From the NCBI GenBank assembly GCA_020638735.1, contig JACKHZ010000015.1:62001-126000 (forward strand): 64,000 nt of DNA. Direction: 5' to 3'. The position numbers were made by a program, and so were the translations under genes. The notes beneath the pieces are model-generated. The model ran no database searches and was not told where the DNA came from. It saw only the letters and a list, made by a program, of their open reading frames with translations. The DNA is from Planctomycetota bacterium (GTDB lineage Bacteria; Planctomycetota; UBA1135; UBA2386). This document shows positions 24,910-31,846 of the stretch, piece after piece (the stretch's first letter is position 1; the number at the start of each line of letters is the position of its first letter).

Positions 24910-27269
24910 ACGCACGTCGGCTCTACGAAGGCATCGTCGACCTGCCGCTGCGACGGCCGGTCGCGGTGGTGCTGGCGGTGCTCGTGGTCACGGCGCTGAG
25001 CGCCTTCTGGTGGCGCGACGTGCGCTTCGAGCCCGACGTGTCGCGGCTGCTGCCGGCGTCGCACCCGCACGTGCGCATCGCCGAGCTGCTCGACGACCGC
25101 GCCCGCCCGGCGCGCGCGCTGTGGCTGCTGCTGCACGGCGACGCGCTCGAGGACCGGATCGCGCCGCTCTCTGCCGCGCTGCATGCGTCGTCGCGGGTCG
25201 CCGCGGTGGTCACGACCCGCCGCGAGTTGTTCGCGGACGCGGCGGCGCGTTTCGCCGACGCGCCGCTGTGGGCCGCCGACCAGGCGCAGCTCGCCGCCGT
25301 CGCTTCGGCGGTCACCGACGACGGGTTGGCCGCCGCCGCCACCGAGCGCCTCGCCGACCTGACCGACGACCCGGTGCTCGGCCGCGAGCTGCTCGAACGC
25401 GATCCGCTCGGCCTGCGCTTCGTGCTGTCGGCCGACGCGCTGTGGCAGCGGCTCGGCTTTGCCGTCGACACCGACCTGCTGCTGCTCGCCGATCGCCACA
25501 CCGCGCTGGTGCAGCTGCGCGGCACCGCCGACGCGTTCGACGCCGACTTCGCCACCGCGCTGCTCGACGACGTCGAGGCGGCGCTGCGCGACGCCGGCCT
25601 CGCCGACGCGCAGCTGTTCGGCGGCTACACCGTCGCCCGCGCCGACCAGGAGCGCATCCGCGCCGACTTCGAGCGCGCCAGCCTCTGGTCGCTGATCGGC
25701 ATCGCCGTCTACCTGTGCGTCAGCATGCGGGGCGTGCGGCTGCCGATGCTGATGCAGCTGCCGGCGACGCTGTCGATCGCCTGGGCGATCCCGTTCGGTT
25801 GTCTGTGGTTCGGGCCCCTGCCGACGGTGGCGGTGGCGGCGGTGGCGGTGCTGTGCGGGCTGGGCGTCGACTTCGCGATCCACTACGCGGCGCGCTACCG
25901 CGAGCTGCGCTTGTCGCTGCCGCACGTCGAGGCGGTGCGGGCGACGCAGCGCGCGACGGTGCCCGAGCTCTGCATCGACATGGCCACCACGGCGGTGACC
26001 TTCCTCGCCATCGGCGCCGGCACCGAGGGCGGCCTCAGCGCGTTCGGCCTGCTGCTCGCGCTCGGCTTGGTCGGCAGCTTGCTGTTCACGGTGTTCGCGC
26101 TGCCGGTGCTGCTGCGTTTCGCCGGCGATCGGCGCGATCCGGAGCGCAGCGCGGTGGCGGCGTGCGCCGACCGGTGGGGCGGGCGGCCCGCGGCGCGGCG
26201 CGTGGCGTGGGCGGCGATCGCGGCCGGAGCGCTCGTCGGACTGCTCGTGGCGGTCGTCGGCGTGCCGCTGTCGGCGTCGGCCGAGTCGCTGCGACCGGCC
26301 GGCGACCCGGTCGCGGCCGAGCGCGCGGCGATCGAGGCGCAGCTCGGCTTCTCGACGGTGCCGGCGGTGGCGCTGTGGCCGGCGGAACGCGATGCGTCGC
26401 CGCTGTGGGCGGCGCTGGTGGGGCTGCGCGACGCCGGCGTGCTGCGGTTCTGGAACGGGCTCGACGCCGGCGACGTCGCGCGCGGCCGCGAACGGGTCGA
26501 GGTGGTGCAGCGCGCTGCCGCCGGCTTGACCGAACGGGCGGTCGCCGCGTTCGACGCCGTGTCGCTGCGCGGTGAGGCGCTGCGGCCACAGCTGGCGCGA
26601 CTCGAACGGCAGCTGTTGGCGCCGCCGCCGCCGCCGCAGGGCGCCGTGCTCGACGTCGACGGCCGGCGACTGCTGGCGGTCACGCTGTGGCCGAGCGGGC
26701 GGCTCGACGAGGCCGCCTTCGCCGGGCTCGCCGCGCGGCTCGAGGCGGCGGCGTCCGGCGCGGAGCTGCACGGCGGGCCGACCGTCACCGCGGCGCTCGG
26801 CGCGATGCTGCGTTCGGACCTGACGCGGGCCTGCGTGCTGGCGGCGGCGTTGGCGGTGCTGATGGTGACGCTGTGGCAGCGTTCGCTGCGCTACGGTCTG
26901 TTGTCGCTGGTGCCGAGCCTGCTCGGCCTGAGCGCGACGCTGTCGTGGCTGCTCGTCACCGGCACGCCGCTGTCGATGATCAGCTTCGTCGCGGTGCCGT
27001 TCGTGCTCGGCATCGGCGTCGACGAAGGCGTGCACCTGGTCGGTCACTTCCGTCACGACCCGACGGCGGCGGGCACCGGCGCGACCGGCGTCGGCGTCGT
27101 GCGCACCAGCCTCGGCACCGTGCTCGGCTTCGGGGCGCTGCTGCTCGCCGAGAGCCCGGGGCTGCGCCTGCTCGGCGGACTGGTCGCGTTCGGCTCGGCG
27201 GCCTGCATGCTGGCGTGCCTGTTCGTCCTGGCGCCGCTGCTGCGCCGGCGCTCGGGAGAGAAGGCATGA
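24906..27269 (+). CDS. MMPL/RND-family exporter
   Basis: This 787-aa inner-membrane protein has two repeats, each with an extracytoplasmic loop and a group of transmembrane helices. The functional motifs GLGVDFAIHYAARY (first half) and GIGVDEGVHLVGHF (second half) are the GxGxDxxxH signatures of MMPL-type transporters. In aryl-polyene clusters an exporter of this type carries the product or its lipid to the outer membrane. The GTG start overlaps the ligase stop, and the next gene's ATG overlaps this stop, giving strict coupling of three genes. Confidence 0.88.
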   Translation: MNARRLYEGIVDLPLRRPVAVVLAVLVVTALSAFWWRDVRFEPDVSRLLPASHPHVRIAELLDDRARPARALWLLLHGDALEDRIAPLSAALHASSRVAAVVTTRRELFADAAARFADAPLWAADQAQLAAVASAVTDDGLAAAATERLADLTDDPVLGRELLERDPLGLRFVLSADALWQRLGFAVDTDLLLLADRHTALVQLRGTADAFDADFATALLDDVEAALRDAGLADAQLFGGYTVARADQERIRADFERASLWSLIGIAVYLCVSMRGVRLPMLMQLPATLSIAWAIPFGCLWFGPLPTVAVAAVAVLCGLGVDFAIHYAARYRELRLSLPHVEAVRATQRATVPELCIDMATTAVTFLAIGAGTEGGLSAFGLLLALGLVGSLLFTVFALPVLLRFAGDRRDPERSAVAACADRWGGRPAARRVAWAAIAAGALVGLLVAVVGVPLSASAESLRPAGDPVAAERAAIEAQLGFSTVPAVALWPAERDASPLWAALVGLRDAGVLRFWNGLDAGDVARGRERVEVVQRAAAGLTERAVAAFDAVSLRGEALRPQLARLERQLLAPPPPPQGAVLDVDGRRLLAVTLWPSGRLDEAAFAGLAARLEAAASGAELHGGPTVTAALGAMLRSDLTRACVLAAALAVLMVTLWQRSLRYGLLSLVPSLLGLSATLSWLLVTGTPLSMISFVAVPFVLGIGVDEGVHLVGHFRHDPTAAGTGATGVGVVRTSLGTVLGFGALLLAESPGLRLLGGLVAFGSAACMLACLFVLAPLLRRRSGEKA

Positions 27270-27895
27270 GCCGCGCGACCTGGTCGCTGGCCGGCCTCGT
27301 CGGCGCGGCGCTGTGCGCCGGCGGCTGCCGCTCGTTCGGCCCGCCGCGCGCGGCGACGCTGGCGGCGCTCCGGCCGATGCCGCTGGCGGCGGCGCTGCAG
27401 CGCGACCTCGCCGCCGACGGCTTCGGCGTCACCCTCGAGCTCGAGACGCCGGTGCTGACCGGGGTGTTCGACGCGGTCGGCGCGGTGGGTGACGCGGGCC
27501 TGCGGCTGCAGCTGTTCCCGGACGTCGGCGGCAAGGTGCTCGACATGACGATCGCCAGCGACTGGCGGGTGATCGACGCCGAGGCGGGCGGCGCGAGCTA
27601 TCACGCCGAGGCGCCGCTCGACGCCGCCGCGCCGCACCTCGCGCTGCTGCTCGCGGCGCTGTTCGGCGAGCTGGTGACGCCGCTCGACGCGGCGCGGGTG
27701 CGCGGCGAGCGGCTCGAGCGCGACGGCGTCTGCCTGGAGCTGTGGCCGGCCGCGGGCGCCGGCAGCGCCGAGGCCGTGCTCGGGCCGGACGGCGCGGTCG
27801 TCGCCTACCGCATCGGCCTGGGGGTGTTCACGCTGACGTTGGTCGCGGACGGCAGCTTCTCCGGCCGGCGCCTCGCCGGGAGGATCAGCCCGTAG
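27266..27895 (+). CDS. Outer-membrane lipoprotein of the exporter operon (LolA/DUF3261-like)
   Basis: This 209-aa protein has a lipoprotein signal ending in AALCAGGC and a b-rich body (GVTLELETPVLTGVFDAVG, LRLQLFPDVGGKVLDMTIA). Its size, lipid anchor and place directly behind an MMPL exporter fit the DUF3261 or LolA-type lipoproteins of aryl-polyene clusters. No motif proves the family. The ATG overlaps the exporter stop (ATGA). It probably helps move the product across the periplasm or in the outer membrane. Confidence 0.6.
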   Translation: MSRATWSLAGLVGAALCAGGCRSFGPPRAATLAALRPMPLAAALQRDLAADGFGVTLELETPVLTGVFDAVGAVGDAGLRLQLFPDVGGKVLDMTIASDWRVIDAEAGGASYHAEAPLDAAAPHLALLLAALFGELVTPLDAARVRGERLERDGVCLELWPAAGAGSAEAVLGPDGAVVAYRIGLGVFTLTLVADGSFSGRRLAGRISP

Positions 27896-28107
27896 CCTGC
27901 GGCGGGACGGGCCGCTATAGAAGGTGCTCGCGTGGGTGTGCACCACCTCGGAGGCGCCGGTCCCACCGGCCCTTGCCGACGCCCGCGACGGCCTGCCAGG
28001 GCGTTCGGTCCGCCGCCGTCGCATTCTCGGCCAAGTGCCATCCCCGAACCGTCCGAAAACGTGGTGAGCCGGCCCGCCGGGGCCGAACGCCTCGCCGCAC
28101 GACCCCG

Positions 28108-28875
28108 ATGTTCCGCCGCAAGAAGCCCGCTGCCGACCAGCAGCCAGAAGACCTCGACCAGGACGTCGTCGTCGTCGTCGACCAGTCCGTCAACCCGTAC
28201 CTCGTGATGTTCCACGAGCCCGCCGGCTTCCGCGCCGAGCAGGTGCGCGCGGTGCGCAACCGGCTGGTGGCGATGAACCCGGACGGCGAGCCGAAGACGC
28301 TGGTGGTCACGTCGGCGGTGCGCGGTGAGGGCAAGTCGGTGTCAGCGCTCAACCTGGCGATGGCCTTCGCCGAGCTCGAGCGGCAGCGCGTGGTGATCGT
28401 CGACGCCGACCTGCGGCGGCCCAGCTGCGAACGTTACCTCAACCTCAACGCCGAGCCGGGGCTCAGCGACGTGCTGATGGGCCGCGCCCCGGTGGACCGC
28501 CTGCTGCGGCCCGCCGGCTACCGGCAGCTGATGCTGCTCGGCGCCGGCACGCGGGTCGACAACCCCGCCGAGGTGCTGAGCAGCTCGCGCCTCGACCAGC
28601 TGCTGCAGCGGCTCAAGGAGACGTTCCAGTACGTGGTCATCGACACGCCGCCGGTGCTGCCGTCGACCGACGCCGGCGTGCTCGCGGCCGCGGCCGACGG
28701 CACGCTGCTGGTGGTGCGCCTCGAGCGGTCGCTGAAGAAGCAGTCCCGCGACGCGACGCGGGTGCTGCAGGACATGGGCGCCAACCTGATGGGGACCTAC
28801 GTCACCGAGGTGCGCGGTCAGGATCCGGAGAGCGATCGGCGGCTGGCCTACGAGGCCGAGCCCGCGGAGGACTGA
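28108..28875 (+). CDS. CpsD/CapB-like P-loop ATPase (BY-kinase or ParA-type)
   Basis: This 255-aa cytosolic ATPase has the bacterial tyrosine-kinase layout: an EQVRAVRNRL segment (about 44-53), Walker A SAVRGEGKS (about 69-77), Walker A' VVIVDADLRRP (about 95-105) and Walker B YVVIDTPPV. Unlike typical BY-kinases it lacks a C-terminal Tyr cluster (one Tyr in AYEAEPAED) and has no membrane partner nearby. With a coiled-coil protein and an actin following, a positioning or assembly ATPase is as likely as a kinase. ATG 28108 begins MFRRKK. The next gene starts 5 nt after its stop. A TATAGA box lies at 27914-27919, about 190 bp upstream. Confidence 0.75.
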   Translation: MFRRKKPAADQQPEDLDQDVVVVVDQSVNPYLVMFHEPAGFRAEQVRAVRNRLVAMNPDGEPKTLVVTSAVRGEGKSVSALNLAMAFAELERQRVVIVDADLRRPSCERYLNLNAEPGLSDVLMGRAPVDRLLRPAGYRQLMLLGAGTRVDNPAEVLSSSRLDQLLQRLKETFQYVVIDTPPVLPSTDAGVLAAAADGTLLVVRLERSLKKQSRDATRVLQDMGANLMGTYVTEVRGQDPESDRRLAYEAEPAED

Positions 28876-28880
28876 CGCGC

Positions 28881-29675
28881 GTGACCGGCTTCAAGGAGAC
28901 GCTGAAGGACGCGGTGCGACAGATGTCGTTCCGCACCTCGTTGGACAAGCTCAAGAAGAAGGGCGTCCAGCAGGTCAACGTGCTCGGCATCGACCGCATC
29001 ATCGCGCTGATCGAGGCGGCGGTGCACCGCAGCCTCAAGTCGCGCCTCTTGACGACCGACCGCGAGGCGGTGGCCGACGCGACCAAGGCCGAGTTCCTGC
29101 GGCTCTTGCGCAGCAACGAGGACCTGCAGCGGCAGAAGAGCGAGGTCGAGCAGGCCCGCGAGCGCGCCGAAGAGGAGATCGACGCGATGCGCCTCGAGCT
29201 CGGCGAGAAGCAGCGCGCGCTGCAGATCAAGCTCGAGGAGGACGCCCTGGTGCTCGCCAGCCGCTACCAGGGCGAGGACTTCGCGATCGCGCAGAAGGTC
29301 GCGGCGGTGGTGCAGGCCGTCGCCAAGGACCCCGAGGTCACCGCCCAGCAGCTCGAAGCGAAGCTGATGGAGGTGGTGATGGACGTCGTGTCCGGCGAAC
29401 GCGAGGCGGCCGAGACGGCGCGCAAGGCGCTGCAGGACCGCGAGGTGCACAACCTGCAGCGGCGCATCAAGAAGCTGACCGACACGCTGTCGGTCACCGA
29501 GCAGCGGCTGCAGCACGTCTCGGCGCTGAAGAGCGTCGACGGCGGCATCTCGTCGGTCTATCGCGAGGTGCAGGGCCTGGACGGCGGCGACGCGCAGGCC
29601 GGCAAGAAGAAGGAATTGATGGCGGAGATCTTCAAGGCCAACCTGATGCTGCGCAAGGGCGGCAAGGGCGCGTGA
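28881..29675 (+). CDS. Coiled-coil protein of the MamK-like operon
   Basis: This 264-aa highly charged protein has no signal or membrane segment. Long heptad-rich stretches at about 60-120 (LRSNEDLQRQKSEVEQARER) and about 165-215 predict coiled coils, with a lysine-rich C-terminus (GKKKELMAEIFKANLMLRKGG). I do not recognise a family. The GTG start follows the ATPase gene by 5 nt and the actin gene follows by 51 nt, so a scaffold or filament-binding role is plausible but inferred. Confidence 0.7.
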   Translation: MTGFKETLKDAVRQMSFRTSLDKLKKKGVQQVNVLGIDRIIALIEAAVHRSLKSRLLTTDREAVADATKAEFLRLLRSNEDLQRQKSEVEQARERAEEEIDAMRLELGEKQRALQIKLEEDALVLASRYQGEDFAIAQKVAAVVQAVAKDPEVTAQQLEAKLMEVVMDVVSGEREAAETARKALQDREVHNLQRRIKKLTDTLSVTEQRLQHVSALKSVDGGISSVYREVQGLDGGDAQAGKKKELMAEIFKANLMLRKGGKGA

Positions 29676-29726
29676 CGACTGCCGCCGTGTGACCTGGGAC
29701 CCGAGCGATCGGGAGCGGATACTGAG

Positions 29727-30806
29727 ATGAGCGACACGAAAGACACGGACACCAACGTCGAGGGCCAGAAGAAGGACCACGGCGTGCTCTACATCGGCAT
29801 GGACCTCGGCACGTCACGCACCTCGGTGTCGGCGAGCAACGGCGTGCGCGAGACGATCTACTCGCTGGTCGGCTACCCGAAGGACGTCGTCAGCAAGAAG
29901 CTGCTGAAGAAGGACGTGCTGTTCGGCAAGGAGGCGATCGAGAAGCGCCTGTCGCTGAAGCTCTACAAGCCGCTCGAGAAGGGCGTCATCAAGTACACCG
30001 GCGAGGACATGGACGCCGACGCCAAGGCCAACCTGCAGGCGGCCAAGGACCTGATCGGCGAGGCGATCCGGCTGGCGAAGCCGCGCTCCGACGAGCTGGT
30101 CTACTGCGTGATCGGCGCGCCGGCCGAGGCGTCGATGAAGAACCGCGAGGCGATCATCGAGGCGGCGCGCGCGCACGTCGACTCGGTGATGCTGTGCAGC
30201 GAGCCGTTCTCGGTCGCCTACGGCCTCGATTGGCTCGAGGACGTGCTGGTCATCGACATCGGCGCCGGCACCACCGACCTGTGCCGCATGCACGGCACGA
30301 TGCCCGAGGAGGCCGACCAGGTGATGTTCGAGATCGCCGGCGACGCGGTCGACGCCGAGCTGGCGCGGCTGATCACCGAGAGCTGCCCCGGCGTGCAGTT
30401 CACGACGCAGATGATCAAGGAGATCAAGGAGCGCTACGGCTACGTCGGCGACGCTCCCGAGCGGGTCACCGTCGAGCTCCCGGTCGAGGGCAAGCCGACG
30501 CCGTTCGACATCACGACGCAGCTGCAGCAGGCTTGCTCGATCCTGATCGAGCCGATCCTGCAGGGCATCAAGAAGCTGGTGGCGACCTTCGACCCGGAGT
30601 TCCAGACCAAGCTGAAGAACCGCGTGCTGCTCGCCGGCGGCGGCTCGATGATCAAGGGCCTCGACACGGCGGTCGAGAAGGCGATGAAGGAGCGGCTCGG
30701 CGGCGGCAAGGTGATCCGCATCGAGGAGCCGATCTACGGCGGTAGCAACGGCGCGCTCAAGATCGCGCACGACATGCCCGAGGACTACTGGGAGCAGCTC
30801 AAGTAG
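29727..30806 (+). CDS. MamK-like bacterial actin
   Basis: This 359-aa ATPase of the actin/Hsp70 fold has phosphate-1 GMDLGTSRTSV (about 24-34), SEPFSVAYGLD (about 158-168), phosphate-2 VIDIGAGTTDLC (about 175-186) and adenosine motif LLAGGGSMIKGL. Several stretches match magnetosome actin MamK closely: VGYPKDV, the GAGTTD-C--GT-P---DQV region, and the C-terminal pattern with DYWEQL. The catalytic pair Glu159 and Asp177 has the same 18-residue spacing as MamK E143/D161. It should form cytoplasmic filaments. No other mam gene is present. A GGGAG lies 11 nt before the ATG. Confidence 0.85.
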   Translation: MSDTKDTDTNVEGQKKDHGVLYIGMDLGTSRTSVSASNGVRETIYSLVGYPKDVVSKKLLKKDVLFGKEAIEKRLSLKLYKPLEKGVIKYTGEDMDADAKANLQAAKDLIGEAIRLAKPRSDELVYCVIGAPAEASMKNREAIIEAARAHVDSVMLCSEPFSVAYGLDWLEDVLVIDIGAGTTDLCRMHGTMPEEADQVMFEIAGDAVDAELARLITESCPGVQFTTQMIKEIKERYGYVGDAPERVTVELPVEGKPTPFDITTQLQQACSILIEPILQGIKKLVATFDPEFQTKLKNRVLLAGGGSMIKGLDTAVEKAMKERLGGGKVIRIEEPIYGGSNGALKIAHDMPEDYWEQLK

Positions 30807-30872
30807 CTGCGGACCGGTGTCCCGCCGGTCGGTCGTCTGCGCCGGTGATCTGCCACCGGTGTGCCGGACCGT

Positions 30873-31598
30873 TCAATCGAGCTGGAAGTCGCGCTGCAGC
30901 AGCGCGCGCAGCTCGAGGAAGTCGCGGATCTCGTAGGTCGCCTTGGTGCGGCCCTCGGTCTGCGCGTGGCGGCCGCTGCGGCGGATGCGCGCCGTCGTCC
31001 AGCCCAGATCGTTGCACGGGTCGATGTCGTGCGTCGGGTTGTCGCCGACGTAGAGGCAGCGGCCCGGGTCGAGCGACAGTCGTTCGAGCACGCGGCGGTA
31101 GAGCTTGGGGTTGGGCTTGCTGAAGCCGACCTGGTCGGTGAAGAAGATCGCCGACGGCGTGATGAACTCGAGGATGCCGAGGCGCACGACCTTCTCCGCC
31201 TGCTTGATCGTGATGCCGGCCGAGATGATGCCGCGCACCAGCTTCTCCTTGGCGGCCAGCCAGTGCAGCGTGTCGTAGACGTCGTCCCAGACCTTGAGGT
31301 CGTTCTCCTTGGTGGCGTGATAGGCGACGACGCCGGCGGCCACGATCACCGCGCGGTTGTGACCTGCCGTGCTCTGCGGGCCCAGCCGGTCGAGCACCTT
31401 GTCGAAGTGGCTGCCGTAGTTGCTCGAGAACTCGACGATGACGTCCTCGAGCTCGCGCATCGCGTCCTTGCGCTCGGCCTTGAGGCCGGCGCGGATCATC
31501 GCATCGACGGCGTTGCGCCTCGCCTTGTCGGCGAACACGGTGGTCGAGAACAGCGTGTCGTCGATGTCGAAGAAGATCGCGTCGAGGGGTTTCTGCAT
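30873..31598 (-). CDS. HAD-superfamily hydrolase
   Basis: This 241-aa protein has all HAD motifs: FFDIDDTLF with nucleophile Asp11, the Ser/Thr region GIISAG, Lys in FSKPNPKLYRRVLE, and YVGDNPTHDI for metal binding. The family removes phosphate from small molecules; the substrate is unknown. ATG 31598 starts MQKPLDAIFFD, the natural N-terminus for this fold; the open frame upstream is not used. It converges on the MamK-like gene with a 66-bp gap. An 11-G run lies about 80 bp upstream of its start. Confidence 0.85.
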   Translation of the reverse strand: MQKPLDAIFFDIDDTLFSTTVFADKARRNAVDAMIRAGLKAERKDAMRELEDVIVEFSSNYGSHFDKVLDRLGPQSTAGHNRAVIVAAGVVAYHATKENDLKVWDDVYDTLHWLAAKEKLVRGIISAGITIKQAEKVVRLGILEFITPSAIFFTDQVGFSKPNPKLYRRVLERLSLDPGRCLYVGDNPTHDIDPCNDLGWTTARIRRSGRHAQTEGRTKATYEIRDFLELRALLQRDFQLD

Positions 31599-31678
31599 CG
31601 CGCGCCTGGGGTCGGGCGGTCCGTTGCGCCCAGTTGTCGGCGAACGGGGATCCTGCGGCAAGGGGTGCTTGGGGAAGT

Positions 31679-31689
31679 GGGGGGGGGGG
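31679..31689. repeat. G11 homopolymer tract
   Basis: Eleven consecutive G lie in the 248-bp gap upstream of the HAD gene. Such tracts slip easily, but no reading frame crosses it. Confidence 0.8.
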
Positions 31690-31761
31690 CGGTCGCGCAC
31701 GCCTTGTCTGTCAGGCCGCCTGTTTGCTCGAGGGAGGTCACGGCTGGCGACTGACCCCAAA

Positions 31762-31799
31762 ACCGACCGAGGCCGCTGCGAGCAGCGGCCTCGGTCGGT
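31762..31799 (-). terminator. Intrinsic terminator of the first secretin gene
   Basis: An 18-bp perfect stem (31762-31779 with 31782-31799) and 2-nt loop is followed on the minus strand by TTT then GGGG. It lies about 48 bp past the secretin stop. Confidence 0.75.
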
Positions 31800-31846
31800 C
31801 TCGGCCCACCTTGCTCAGGCGGGCCGTTCGCATCGCATCTGGCTGA

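Noticed and set aside
28108..30806. Magnetosome gene island
   Set aside because: Apart from the MamK-like actin, no mamA, mamB, mamM, mamE or other magnetosome genes are present.
30807..30872. Shared terminator between the actin and HAD genes
   Set aside because: Only short 6-bp stems (for example ccggtg/caccgg) occur, with no T-run, too weak to call.
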